A stretch of DNA of 64,000 nt, taken from NCBI GenBank assembly GCA_024449915.1, contig JAMZAV010000108.1, forward strand, positions 1,550,001 to 1,614,000, given 5' to 3'. A program made the translations under genes and the position numbers. The DNA is from Sweltsa coloradensis (Eukaryota > Arthropoda > Insecta > Plecoptera > Chloroperlidae). Under the pieces are notes generated by a model, which saw only the letters and a program-made list of their open reading frames with translations, was not told where the DNA came from and searched no databases. Every line of letters begins with the position of its first letter. Position 1 is the first letter of the stretch. This document shows, one piece after another, positions 34,730-47,600 of this stretch.

Positions 34730-35739
34730 TTTGGTGGCAGCGCTGCCGGAATTCTGCTGCCTGGACTTCGGCTGTACCGGTGACTGTTGAGCAAAACACG
34801 ATCCGCCCAAGGATACAGCTGTTAGGAAACTACAATCGCTCAAAGGATGCAGTGCGTTACCGTTAGACGAAAAGGTACCTCACTTCTCAATTCACATCTG
34901 TTACAAGTTTATGTTAGGTTGTGTTCTTAATTTATTAAATCCTATATATTGTCTGTAATCAAGATGAAATACAAGTGGGTCCGTTGTAGAGGTGTGCAGT
35001 TCTGTGTAGTCATGTGGGGCGATAATCTCTGCTACAGGGTGTTAGCCTGTGGAAGTGTGTTCACTGGGGGAAGAGGGTCACAGAGTGTGGAGGATTTCTC
35101 ACCTCTGTGGAAGAAAGCCGCCATATCGGAGACTGGATGGAAACACAGAAATTAGCAATAGCAAAATTAAAGATGTAAAAATTTAGCAAAGGGATTTATT
35201 AGTAGCAAATGAGGATGGTCAAGTCCTTGAAAAAACATGGAAGGAGTTCGATCAGAGCTGTTGAAGTAAATCTTAAACCACAGCGAGCCTCTAGTCATGC
35301 GTGAGAAAGCTTTTCGAAGGTGTGTACCAGAGTCAAGTGTGAAACGGGAACAGGATACGCCATCAGACTGAAACTAATGGTAGCGGTTATTGCAGGGAAG
35401 CAGGGACTGGGAGGTGCTGAAGTGGAGCTTAGGGAGAAATTATTGATGAGAGGAAACTTGCTCAGTTTTTAAGTGGGCTAAAGATGGAATTAAACGGTGT
35501 GTTATTACACGTTCTCCTACAAACTATGAAAAGGCAATCGATGTAGCGCAAGAGGAGAGGGACAAATGAAAGAATTGTCCGGTACACGAGCTCAAAGTAG
35601 GCATGTAAACCTGGTTTCTGCGGAATTAGCTTCAAACATCGACTTTGGTGAGGAATGAGCAAAGTGTTGTTCAAGCAGCACCACAGCACCTTAGCAAATT
35701 ACGGTTCGCCTCAGGTAGGCCTACGTGGGATAATACAGG

Positions 35740-35870
35740 ATGACACAGGTTGCCATCGCTGTGGGGGAAGGGCCATTGGAAAAAAGACTGTCCGAATAAT
35801 ATGTCCGGAAAATGTACTTTTGTCATCGAAGAGGGGGCACGTGGCTAAGAGAGTGTCGGGCTAAACTTCG
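35740..35870 (+). pseudogene. gag zinc-knuckle region (frameshifted)
   Basis: Two CCHC knuckles can be read only by changing frame. The first has C-H-R-C-G-G in one frame and G-H-W-K-K-D-C in the next, one base apart. The second shows H-R-R, G-H-V-A-K and a final C in different frames. The breaks fall at runs of T or G. Zinc knuckles of this type package retroelement RNA. Confidence 0.6.
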
Positions 35871-37799
35871 AGGGACCGGAGGAAAATCGGACGCGACTCC
35901 TGGTAACTGGGGTTCATGGGGACAGCAGCCTATCACAGTTAACGCTCAGTTTTAGACACAAACATTCAACAGCGACCCTGGGGACCGCAGTGGGGTTATG
36001 GACAACCACCAGTGAGTACGGCAGGCTCCTGTTTTCCACCTTTCAGCAGAATCAGTTCAGCCCATGCCGCAGGGACAGCTGCTCAGAACAGCAGTGTTCA
36101 GCACACGCAAGTCAGCGGTAAGCCCCAAACTCATCGCTCCATACATACACCCCAGCGTGTGGAGAGAAACAGAGCAAACTAAGTGATCCTCGCGCTGGAC
36201 AAACGTAGGACACCTCTGTATTTAGCGCCCACATCACAATAAGCAGTTTAGGACGCTCAGTGTTGGCTGTACGGAGTATAGGGGACCAGGAATTGTGAGA
36301 GCTTGTGGATACGGTGCTCTGATTACCCACCACCGTCAAGGAAGCTCTGACGGAGGGGCTGGAGTGAGGCCAATGGATTTGTGGAGTGTTAGAAGTTATT
36401 CTCGGTGGCACGAACACTTACTCTTATTGGTACAGCTACAATAGAATTTACTCTAGAGGTCATAAATTTTATTCATGTCTGCTAAGTTTTCTCCCAATGA
36501 ACTCAAATACGTGAAGAGGATTGTTGGGATCTCGATTTTTGGAAAGGAATGAAGCAGTCGTATTGATTAAGAAGAAAGCAAACTTAGATGCGAGGAGGTG
36601 TGTTCCGCTGTCTGTGAAGGAATACCACGGTCTGTTTGACAAGTTTAGGTGTAGACATGGCTGGCGAAGCTTTCGTCACCGCGACTCTGAAGTTGTGCCA
36701 GTGGTAGCCTTACGCGAGTACAATCTATGCCAGTGAGAAGAAGAAGGAAATTGTAAATGTAGATTCTAGTTAGATAGGTGTGTGAGAGTCATCGTAACAC
36801 TTACAGTAAGCTAGCTCCATAGTGAAGAGTGTGTTTACTCTCAAGATTCCCACAGAATGGAAGAAGGAGACTCTAATATAAATATGAAAAGTTAGCTCCT
36901 CAAGTTCAAACAGTGAGGAACGCATAGACGTATTGTTAAGTAGACTCTCGTGCACCAGAAAGAAGAGGTCTTCATAGAAGAGAGCTAAAAGTAGTTTCGG
37001 TAGTGGGGTTAGGGGAAGGTCAAGTAAGCATGTTCAACTCCGATCTTCTGAGCCAGACGAAGCAGCTTGTTGGTGGACGGGACTGCTGAGGATATCGAGG
37101 ACACTCAGGACCGCAGACGAACCCTACGTGGGGTAGAGCATTAAGCTAGCGGTCATTGAGGGACAAGCGGATGTGTGCGAGTCATGAAGCAATCAACCTG
37201 GACAGCATAGGACGGGACACTCAGCGGGGGCGACAAGCATTCCATGGAAGAGGAGAAGGACAGCTACCATTTGAGCTCGATTGATCACCAGGTACATGCT
37301 ACGTTTCGTCTTCGTGGTGAAAAAACCGTTCCGCCGCGCGTGGAGATGCGTGTAAAACGGAGTTACAAGACTGGCAAACAACCGGGACGTGTGTCGTGGA
37401 AAACTGTACTATCAAGTTTACTGGGTGTTCGTGGGCGATGTGCTCGTCACTTCTAAGCCTTCCCGCAGAAGGTTCGCTGAGGTGATGAATAGTGACACGC
37501 ATGCCGTTGGTGGTCCGAGGAAGGCATTCTAGGCCATAGCAGAAAGAGGATGAATCAACACCCACACCATGCCGGATACTGATGTAGTGGCACATGTGTG
37601 CATGTATTGGAGATGTAGCGGGAGGCTCGCCATTGGACCATACTTGAGCCGACCACCTGGATCAGAGGATCGCAGGAAGTGCGTGCCTTGTTAGCGGCAA
37701 TATTCGTGACGTGTTTCTTTTCCCTGGCGATAAATGGGTTGTACTCAGTTAGTGAAACATAGAATAGATGTTGGTGATGAGTCCAGAGCCGAATACCCG

Positions 37800-38310
37800 T
37801 ATCGAGTACCTCACAGCCAGAGACACTGGTTTACAGGAAAATAATAGATGGTATGCTTGAAGACGGGATAATACGCCATCAAAGTCACACGATGGTTGCA
37901 CCTGGGGTCTTCTTAGTCAAGAAGAAAGGAGGAGGGAGACCATCGGGTTTGAAGGTTGTGCATAAGATTAACGTGGGATAAACGCACTGAGTAAGCGTGA
38001 CTTTTTTCGTTGCCACCATTTGCAGGATACGCTTGACCAGCTAGGAGGGGCAGAGCTTTTTGTGCCCGTTTTTTATTCGGGATATTGGCAGGTTGGAAAT
38101 GATGAGAGGGACATTGAAGGACAGCATTTCTACTCAGCAAAGGGCCACATTGCTAGGTTTAAGAATGGGATTTGGTTAAAGAAGCAGTCCGGCCACTTGG
38201 CAGCGGTTATTAATGATGCGCTTGCTATCTGGACTCGGACTGGGGAACAGTGTCTTGTTTATTTGGATGGACATGTAGGCATATCGGAAGCAGTGTGATT
38301 ACACCTTGTC
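37800..38310 (+). pseudogene. gypsy reverse transcriptase region (frameshifted)
   Basis: Recognisable pieces in order: a LEDGIIRHS-like lead, VFLVKKKGGGRPS, a DTLDQLGGAELF segment, SGYWQVG-like motif, FYSAKGH, and a YLD end in place of the YLDD catalytic motif (residues VYLDGH at about 38255). The order is that of Ty3/gypsy RT. Several one-base shifts and missing catalytic residues make it non-functional as written. Confidence 0.75.
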
Positions 38311-39439
38311 CGGTGGAAGAAACATTTTTTGAGCGGGCATTTAGGATCCGTAACTATCGCTGAAGGTGTTCGAACTTGATTCAGGCAAGATTGCTGTGAT
38401 AAAAAATATCTACCTGCAACATAAGCCGCTCGGGATGTAAAAAGCGTTTCTTGGCCTTGCTTGGTTTTTTATCCGTCGATTTATTGCGATTGCGCGGAAA
38501 TTTCAGTGCCGTTAAACCGCTTAACTCGCCAGGATGTCAAGTTTGACTGAGTCACAGTGTTTCAAGAGGCGTTCGAGAAACTGAGAAATGCCTTGTGATA
38601 CAGAGCTGTGTTCCTCCGTTACCCAGATTTAAGAAACATTTACGTTGTCATGTGATGCAAGTGACTATCAATGGAGCGATTCTGTCACCAGAAAGTAGAT
38701 GGGTTGGAACACCAATTGCTTATGCTAGCAGGGGGTGAATGAAAAACAGAGCAGCGGTGGTCAGCAACAGAGAGGGAAGCTCGCGGGTTTGGTCGATGAA
38801 GCATGTTAACTGCTTACCTGTCGGGAATGAGTTCCACTGTCTCACGCGATCAATTGGCGCTAGTCTGGTTATTTAATTGAAGGATCCTAGCTCAAAAACT
38901 CATGCGGTGGCATGATGCTCTCAGAGTAGAGTTAAATGTCACCGGCCTGGGAGGAAAACATGGTAAGCTGACGCGTTTGCTCTCGGTAGCAGTACATGTG
39001 TGCTCTGACACAGTAACCAGCCCTGTGGGACAGGACGTCACATTCGAGCAGGAACAGAGGCTGTGATGAAGGTGGAGTGCAGTGATCGAAAGTTTGGAAA
39101 AGGACCAATGTTAGGAGGTGTACACGCTGATGAAGAGGGACTGCTATATAAGATGAAGTCTGGAACGGAGAGGACAGACCCATTAGTCGCGCCTGAGCAA
39201 GAGAAGAGATATACTTAAAATAGCAAGATTTACGATGGTTTTGTTTCGAATGATGGTTTTTAAGAATAAAATTAGGAGCTGATAGAAGTTGTTTATTGGA
39301 CGGAATGTACGGTGACATCAAAGAGGGTACGTGGCATCAGTTAAATCGTGCTGGAAACACAAGTCTCCACCTAATGTAAGAAAGCACGTTACAAGCATTC
39401 ACGGAGGTGACTTATGACATTCGAGATGAGCCAGCATGG

Positions 39440-40110
39440 GAACGTATTCGGGCTTACTACAAGTGACCAGGGATTAAGTACATCTTAACGTATCAGTGTG
39501 CGTTACCAAGTATCCTGAAGCATTTCCGATGCGAGACCCAGACAGCGCCGACAGTAGCGAAGACATTTGTGGATGTAGCCGTGGCGAGACATGGCATTCC
39601 TCGGCCAGCTTCTAACGTACTTAGGATCCACTTGTTTAAAAGAGATGAAGGAAGTGTGTAAGCACTCCAGGATCGAGAGGATTCAGGACGTCCAAGCTAT
39701 CATCCTGAAAGTAATGGTATGCTGTGAACTTACCCATCGTGTGCTCTACTAAAGGAAATGTTGTCCACTCGTACAGGATAATCATCGAGAATGGCCTGAG
39801 TGGATCCCATATGTGCTGCTGGCGTACAGAGCTTCGATCCATAGCGCGACTGGGGGACACGCCGTTCTATTGCTACACGCGAGAGACTGTCGTTTCTTTT
39901 CATAGTTTTGTTCCACCTCAACGTGTTAAGGATGGATGTAGCTGGATAAACTATGCGTCTGAGATTGGCAGAGCGATTGAGAGATTGCTTTTGATAGCGT
40001 TCGGACTAGTACTCTCGTGCGGCCCAAGAAGTAAAGAGCAGCTACAGTACAACAAGAAACTGGACCTGTGCATTTTAGGTAGGTGATCAGGTTTATGAAA
40101 GTGAAGCAGT
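39440..40110 (+). pseudogene. gypsy integrase core and tail (frameshifted)
   Basis: A KYPEAFPMRD segment near 39505, a VDVAVARHGIPR segment near 39573 and SYHPESNGM near 39695 are the usual landmarks around the catalytic core of Ty3/gypsy integrases. They sit in different frames. The following open frame (39724-40086) continues in part the post-core region. Confidence 0.75.
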
Positions 40111-42033
40111 GAAACTGGGAAACAACAAAGAAGCTTGACCTAAGTCGGACTGGGACCGTTCCGGATTTGTCTCAAAATTCACCGTAACTTCGGATCAGAG
40201 GAGTGTATGGTGGAAAAGAGCAGCGTCTATTCACGTACCGACTGAAACATGGACCTGTAGGGGAGATGAGCCTGTTAGGAAGTGATCAGCCTACGGTTCC
40301 ACGCTACTCGGAAACGATTGACAAAAATCGTCCACTTACATGCTACGGAAGACATTTGGGATGAGGATGTGTGCGTACAGGAAGGCGGCAAGAGCGCATG
40401 AAGACCGGATGGAGGAACATTTCAGAGATGGTGTCAGTGCATGCTCTCAGAAGGAGGAGGAAAGTGATTGATGATAGGTTCGGCGCGATGATTTTGGATG
40501 ACGTCTATCGACCCCGGTCTCGAAGTGATGATGATAGTGGTCTCAGCACGAGATCCTTGGACGAGTCATTCACCTGGTTACCTCGAGCGTCAGAACGAGA
40601 CTCAGTGGCGCTTTCGGGGGATAGTACGAACAAGCATTTCATTACAGGCGTTCGAGTTCACCGCAACGGTATGAGCAAGATCCTTGGAAGAGTTGAAGCA
40701 GGGCAAGACGCCTTTGGATGTACAACGAGGTGGCTCAGGCATTTGAAGAGTGGTCATGGGTCGGCTCTTCTCGCTCATTGACTTTCGTCGTGTTGGCCAC
40801 GGATGAACACCCTTGGAGTCTGACCCAAGAGAATTTGACGCCCTGGATTGGTGAAGGTATACGTATTCCACAATTTTTAAGCAATAATTGTGTGATGCCG
40901 TGCAAGAGGATACAGCTTAAATTAAGCCCAGCTAGGACAGGACAACAGCAAACGCCTGTGCTTCTATAAAGACGTAGGTCGACGTGGGGGAGCTGGGTCC
41001 AATTCTCAAGGCAATGCTGAAGAACCTGATCCGTGCAGGAAGGCTCTGAGCACGTCACAGGCCAGAGGGGGTGAGATCTGATCACAGTTTTGAGGAAATG
41101 ACCGTGCCAGCGTGGTCAAAGGCGCTGGCATAGGAACTAGCATACTACCTAGATATGCTTAAAGTAACACAATCTTAACATTGTTTGTGTAGGTTACCCA
41201 CCTGGCTCAACGTGACTTTGTAGGCTAGGCCGATTGATGTATACTGCACGTATTTGTATTTTACTGGATCATTGTGATAGCCATAATAAGGTGTAGGTTG
41301 TGTATTTTCGCATATGATGCCCACTTTTGTGAGTCAGCAATTTTTTGTCATTTTTAAACAATGGATCGAAATTTGCCATGCGTAAGAGATACCAACCATA
41401 TAAAAGTCAAAAGTATAATTCACTGCCATCTTGTTGCTGTTTTTAAAGGCTGGTGGTTGGTTAGGTAGACACTGTAAATCATGTGTACTTTTCAATTTGA
41501 CAGAGTTTCTGTCAGAACAACTAAATTTGTTTTGGCATCAGAGAAGGATATAATATAAGTAGTAAAGGGTTTAAGTGTGGAGAATAAAAATAACGTCTAG
41601 GTTCAAGACCATTTGTGTTACTCTTATAATTATGCTGGATATGATTTGTAATGGGATAGGCCTAGGTTATTTTGCTGGTAATACAATAATGTTTCAAAAT
41701 TAATGCAAGTAGGCCTAGCCTAGCCTGTAAATATTTGAGTCTCTAGATCTGGATTTTGGATACTGTTCGTAGTTTTTGGTTGCAGCATGGCTGAGCACTA
41801 CCTATGTGATCGACTGCAACCGACCGGGAATGCTTTGGACTTGCGCCTAATTCAGCCTGACTGTGTGTCTCGTGCACACTTCCGCAAAGCTGGCGGGAGC
41901 GATCATCGGTCAGGTAACAGATTAGTCTGAAGGGCTGGTTCACACTGTGATTTGGACTTGAAATGATTGTGAAGTGATGTGAAACAGGAACCAATCATCA
42001 AGAGATATGGTTCTGTTGAAAGTGTGAGGGCAA

Positions 42034-42771
42034 TGTAGTTGAAGCGGGTTAGTCTAAGTTATGGTTAGTAAATTTTTATAAGTCTATTTTAAATTCTTGT
42101 ACACATACATGTAAACATGTATTGGGTAGGAATATTATGTAATTTGATTTTGAAATTGTATTGGATTGTAAGTAATTTCATGTGGGCCTATTAATTATAA
42201 AAAGCAAGTTAGGTGTATTGTGCAAAGTGCCAGAGGTGTAGCTAAGCTCACTTCCCTGTACTAGTTACTTCATGGTATTCGGAATGTGATCAGTCAACAA
42301 TTTTTTAAAGTGGGCTGGCTGTGATGGACATGCACTTGGTGAGGACTAGGAAGAATGACTTGACTAGAGCTAGGGACTGTGGCAGGTTGGGATTGTAAAC
42401 ATAGAAATTAGAGTAGTGTGGGTGCTCCAAGACAGTTTAAATCCACATTTTTATAATTACAACTTCGTTTAACTATCACTCAAATACCAAGGAAAATACT
42501 TTATACAATAAACCAACCGGATTCACGAAAACGTAATCTAGACTACAGGCACTAGGAAAGAGAAAGCTTCTCCATACCATCCGTCTTCCCCAAACTACCC
42601 CTAACATCTACGGCAAGGCATGGTCCCAGCTCCCCAGGACAAACTACAACACCTCAGTCCCGTCTGCCGTATAGTCCAGGCTGCAGCCAAAAAAACCAAC
42701 GTCTTCGAAGAGTCCAATCAGCCTCGAAATCATCTAACATTACGAGCTACGAGTGGTGGAGCGGCATTACA
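42034..42771 (+). repeat. 3' LTR
   Basis: Partner of 33975-34729 with the same TGTAGT start and ATTACA end. It is preceded by a weak purine tract (AAAGTGTGAGGG). The target duplication TAGT follows at once. Confidence 0.9.
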
Positions 42772-42784
42772 TAGTAAATAATAA

Positions 42785-43160
42785 ACAATACACTACGCGG
42801 AGTTGTTTTGCGACTAACCAAATCGAGAAGGAAGTCTATATTATAATGGGAATCCACATCAAGGTCATGCTTGTATGTGTAAAACTACAAATGTTGTGTT
42901 TTTCTCCAATTAGCCTACCCAGTAATCAATTGACAAATAAAACAATGCAATACAACCCGTTTTGCTCATTATCGATTGATTGGTTGAGCACGCCACTGTG
43001 AGCCTACTCACGACTAATAAGTTGCTAGACTAGCTTAATACAATTACTACTACTACAACAAGTAGGCGCCTGATAACATAACCCTGAAGTTTGTTGAGGT
43101 GTCTCAACTCACAAGCTTCTAATCTTGATACGTCAAATATGTTTTACTTGACAAACTTAC
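42785..43160. other. Intron 1, start side
   Basis: No repeat or exon was recognised between the retrotransposon flank and the donor of the start exon. Confidence 0.45.
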
Positions 43161-43192
43161 CTGGCTTTCTTCTCCGGCCATTTTATTTATTT
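43161..43192 (-). CDS. Start exon (MAGEESQ) of coiled-coil gene
   Basis: On the minus strand, acceptor CCTTCCTTTTCAG (43193-43205) precedes a 32-bp exon with ATG at 43181-43179 in a strong context (AAAATGGCC) and a consensus donor GTAAGTTTG. The seven codons read MAGEESQ and end in phase 0, matching the phase-0 start of the 393-bp coiled-coil exon 12.5 kb downstream. Upstream leader exons are possible: one ending at 43921 with donor GTGAGTTATG, and a segment beginning at 43352 after TTTTTCAG. The link to the coiled-coil exon is inferred from phase and strand alone. Confidence 0.5.
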
Positions 43193-44990
43193 CTGAAAAG
43201 GAAGGAAGGACGAAACGCGTCGTGGATTAAGGTAACAAACTTTAAATTAGCTGCAGTTGTCATCAGCAGGTGAAAAGTTTTGTCGCCCCCAGCCCTTCAG
43301 GCTGGGATTTATGTTCTCTTTGCTTTCCCAACCTGTCAACCCTTCTCCAATCTGAAAAATTAAAGAACAAAATTTGAAATGCATATACAGTACTATGGGA
43401 AACATTATAGCCGGTTTACGAAATACAAATAAAGATTGCAATGTTTCTCCGTGTGGAATTTTGGGTAACCATGAGCGTGCAAGTTCGATACACCTTGGTC
43501 ACCGCCTGATATTAAAAAAATTATTTGATAAAATTGTTATTATCATTGTCATTTAATTGAATCCTACACAGTTGCAGCCTATTTTTCAATTTATTATTTC
43601 TTGTAGGTTTAAATCGCAATAGGCATTGCTCATTTAGTAAGCAGTAGTAAGCAGTTATAGTCCGGGAGCCAGGCTAGAAAAATGTCGTTTTAGAGGGTGT
43701 TCAGTGCACCCCTTTTTAGGAAGAAATTTGCTTACGTCATTGGATAGATCAAAGTCTTGTGCATCTCATGCCACCGTGGCTTTTCTGCCTAAGTGGTGCA
43801 AACGCATAATAATTAGATTTTAGTGATGCAACTTGTGTACATTCTTTGTCTGTCAAGACCAAACATATCATGCGATTTGGTACTTTCATTAATTTAAAGA
43901 AAATGAAACACATAACTCACCTGTATAGTTTTCATCTGAGTGAATACCACACAGAGCACGTGCTCGCTTATCAACGCGTCCAACTGAGCGTTTCCTAGTA
44001 ATATCAATAGCAATGTAAATAATTTAGATGTTGGCTTATTATGGTTTTATCTAGGAATAGGATAGACGTTTAAGAAAGAAAGAAAGAAATAAATCTAATA
44101 GCCGATCCTTGCAGACTGTAGCCTCTGTAGATACAGAGAAAATATGGACCGTGTTGAGTACCCGGGGACATTCCCTTCCTTCCCCCTACCTATGGCTGGA
44201 TCTAGACAGCATGGGTATTTCCTCGCTTACCTCTTAGTAGGGATGCAAGAGTTCCCGGGTACTCAACACATGGCTCGCTCACTCGTCTAACAACGACTTT
44301 GGCGTTTTTCTATTATACGCCTAGTATTATACACTATAATCAAACCTGCAACCACAAACTGAATACAAATATATTATGTGTCCTAAATATTTTTTAAAAA
44401 AATAACCCTGTCTTACGCGGGGAGTGGAAGAGGAGTGGGGGGCGATAATTTTTAGGATACGGTATAGCTGGGCGTTTTCCATTGTAAAAATATTATCTTT
44501 TGAAGAGAGGAAGCCTGCAAGGACGATGGTCCAAGCCCAGCCGTTTGCATAATGTTTTGTAATTTTCATTTTCACAAATTGTATTAAACCCTAATTAATG
44601 ATGTTTATGGAAAAAACATTGGAAGCAGAAGCGTAGTTTTCGATATGGCAAAACTATAATAGGCCTAAGGTTGGGCTGGGAGAAAATTCTAGCTTTGTTA
44701 AGTTTTTGTTACTTTTAAAATCTTAAAAACACGTTATAAAAACCTTTTGATGACTGCATGCTTGTTTTGTGTAGTCTAAAGTCTACTAGTCTAGTCTTCT
44801 AGCCTCTATTGTATTATTTGTTGTATCACACTAGTGGGGCATTGCCCTTTATGCTGACACTCATAAATCAAATTAAATTTAAAGCAAAGGACATCGTAGT
44901 GACCTTGGTTAAGAATTCCATGATAATAAAGAACTTATCATTATCTTTTAATGATTTTGATTTTTAATGATTTGATTTGATTTAATTTAA
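43193..44990. other. Upstream region with R1/R2 pieces
   Basis: 43247-43352 (minus) is an open stretch after an acceptor-like TTTTTCAG, possibly leader sequence. 43965-44000 is an inverted R1 end. 44150-44320 contains R2 as an inverted pair (GAGTACCCGG... and CCGGGTACTC). The rest is unremarkable. Confidence 0.45.
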
Positions 44991-45648
44991 CCCTTTTGAT
45001 GCCAGCCATATGGAAGGGATATGTGAAAAATGCCAGGTCAATATTAAGTAAAATGTGTGTTTCCATTCAAAGTGTTAAAGAAAGTTTATTTTAGAAAATT
45101 GAATGTTGAAATTTTGGAATTATACATAAAACACAACAAGGACCAAAATTTTTTGGTGAAAAAAATTCTCAATTTTTTTTTTGAATTTTGAAAATATTAT
45201 TTTTGGAAAATTTTGTATGGTAAAAAAAGAAAACCCAAAATATCCATTCAATACAAGGAGCAATTATTTTTGTATATTTTTTTCAATGTCACCATCTTGA
45301 AGATTGAATTTTTTCCAATAATTTATAATTATGAAATAATTTCTCAATATTTGTAATTTAGATTGTACGTCCAAAATTATAAAGTCATGCATTTGCAAAA
45401 ATAATAATTATGCTGCAAAAAATTAAAAAATTGTCAAAATTTTAGTTTTGAAAGTAATTGCTGAAATTTGTGAGTCGTGTACGGAACACATCAAGGAACA
45501 AAAATTATGGTTATAACAAAATCCAAATTTGTTTCTTTGGCCCTATTTCAATTCGAAAAATCAAAATTTTCAAAAATCAAAATTTCCAAAAATCAAAATT
45601 TTCAAAATCCATTTTTTTAATTTTTATTTTTGAAGTATATTTTGATAA

Positions 45649-47600
45649 CAACGTGCATCAGTGTTATTCATCAAAGATTTCAAGTTTATATTGAACAGCT
45701 AAAAATAAAAAATACAGGATCGACTTGACCTACCTGAATACCCGCAGAAATGTCAAAACAACAAACATTGCCTAAATTCTTGCCACATTCAAAATTACTG
45801 GTTGGTTACATGTAGACATTGTCGAAATAGCTTAGGTATTACAGCCATATAATTAAGTGTTCATTGTTGTACAACACACTATAATTTAGTGTCCATTGTT
45901 GATAACAAGCTATTTATGACAAGGGCTACACATGCAACAGTATACCAATATACCAATGTTATGCATAAAATAGAATGAACTTGAAACATGCTCCTGTAGC
46001 TACAACATTTTCCACAAGCAGTATACATAAATAAATAAACACATAAATAAACACTAGCAATTAGCACCTGCATATTGCATGCATTTGATTGAGAGCAGCA
46101 GGCAGCAATTCATAAGCAATGCAATGCATACAAAGTAGTATCACAGTTTTCTAGTCTTGGTCTACATGATGGTCCTCAAATCTCAATACCTGGCACAACA
46201 TATCAAGCATTCCCTGCACACAGTTCTGGACCGCTTTCTTTGGAAAAATTTTAACAAAAATAGGAAAAAATTTAGTGACTTCTAGTAGATGATATTTTCT
46301 ATAACAATATGCATCAGTGTTATTCATAATATATTTCAAGTTTATATTGAACAACTAATAATAAAAACTACAGGCCTTGGCCTACCTAAATATCTACACA
46401 AATGTAAAAACAACAAACATTGCATAAACTCTTTTGCCACATTAAATATTACTGGTTACTTATAGTTATAGACATTGCATTGCAACAAACTATTTTTGAA
46501 TAGGGCTACACATGCAACAAGTATACCGGTACCAATTGGCAATAAAATACCAATGCTATGCATAAAATTAAAATTGAAACATGCTCCTGTAGCTACAACA
46601 TTTTCCACAAACGGTACACATAAATAAATATACACAATACACATGCATAAACTAGCATTAGCACCTGCACTTGCATTTGATTGAGAGCAGCAAGTAGCAA
46701 TTCGCAAGCAAGCACAAATTTTAAAATACTAGTGGACTATGCACACAAAGTATCACAGTTTTCTAGCCTAGGCCTACATGACACCTTTATGGTCCTCAAA
46801 ACTCAATACATATTGTAGGCCCTACACCTGGCACAACATTTACAACTAAGCATTTCTTGCACACAATTCTGGACCATTTTCTTTGAAACAATTTCAACAA
46901 AAAATGGGAAAAAATATTTACCAACTTCTAGATGATATTTTCTATTACAATGTGCATCAATGTTATTTAATATTTATCAAAGATTTCAAGTTTATATTGA
47001 ACAGCAAATAAAAAAACTACAGGCCTACCAGCATAGACCTACCCGCAAAATTAAAAAAAAACAAAAAGTTGCCTACACTATTTTGCCTCATTCAATATTA
47101 GGCTACTGGTACATGCTTACGATGCATAGCTTATCATTATATTGTAATTTAAAAAGTGGCAATAAATACAATGCAATACAATACAATACATTGTCAAGTA
47201 AGCCTTGGTATAGGGTAACAATAATATAATTTAGTGTTCATTGGTGTAGGCTACAACAAACTATTTTAGAACAAGGGCAACAATTAGAAATATTTTATGC
47301 CTAAAATAAAAGAAAACTTGAAACATGCTTCTGCACCTAGGCCTATAAAGTTTTCCCCAATTAGTAGGACTACCGGCACCCATAAATTAACACAAACAAT
47401 AACATATCTACATAAAATTGGTAGCAGAGCATCTACATAAAATCAACAATTTGATTGAAAGCAACAAGCAGCAGCTTTGTAAGCAAGCAATAATTTGAAA
47501 AAAAAATAGCACGGAGAATACACACAAAGTCCAACAGTTTTCTAGCCTACATGACACATTTATGGTTCTCAATACACATACCATGCACCCCCTTGTGGCA
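45649..47600. repeat. Three tandem ~650-bp copies of the piggyBac 3' region
   Basis: Units start at about 45649, 46308 and 46950, each with GTGCATCAGTGTTATT-type sequence then TTTCAAGTTTATATTGAACA. Two units end in a remnant of the transposase C-terminal coding end (CACACAGTTCTGGACC at 46217 and its variant at 46860). The third runs into the true coding end at 47547. The duplication therefore includes the last coding part plus 3' UTR. Confidence 0.85.

Larger units (their letters stand above)
33975..42771 (+). mobile_element. Ty3/gypsy LTR retrotransposon, full length but riddled with indels
   Basis: Both LTRs are present (33975-34729 and 42034-42771), starting TGTAGT and ending ATTACA, with a 4-bp target duplication TAGT (33971-33974 and 42772-42775). 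A primer-binding-like TGG begins just after the 5' LTR. Order inside is gag with zinc knuckles (near 35.75-35.86 kb), reverse transcriptase (37.8-38.3), RNase H (about 38.6-38.9) and integrase (39.4-40.1). This is the gypsy order with integrase last. All frames are broken by many one-base gains and losses. It lies in the first intron of the inferred coiled-coil gene. Confidence 0.9.

Noticed and set aside
34949..41085. Many short frames as separate small genes
   Set aside because: They are pieces of one gypsy element broken by indels, as shown by the order of zinc knuckle, RT and integrase landmarks and the flanking LTRs.
43247..43352. Terminal coding exon starting IGEGLTGWESKEN on the minus strand
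   Set aside because: It has an acceptor-like TTTTTCAG but two frames are open, no partner exon is in matching phase, and it lies directly before the start exon. More likely leader or chance.
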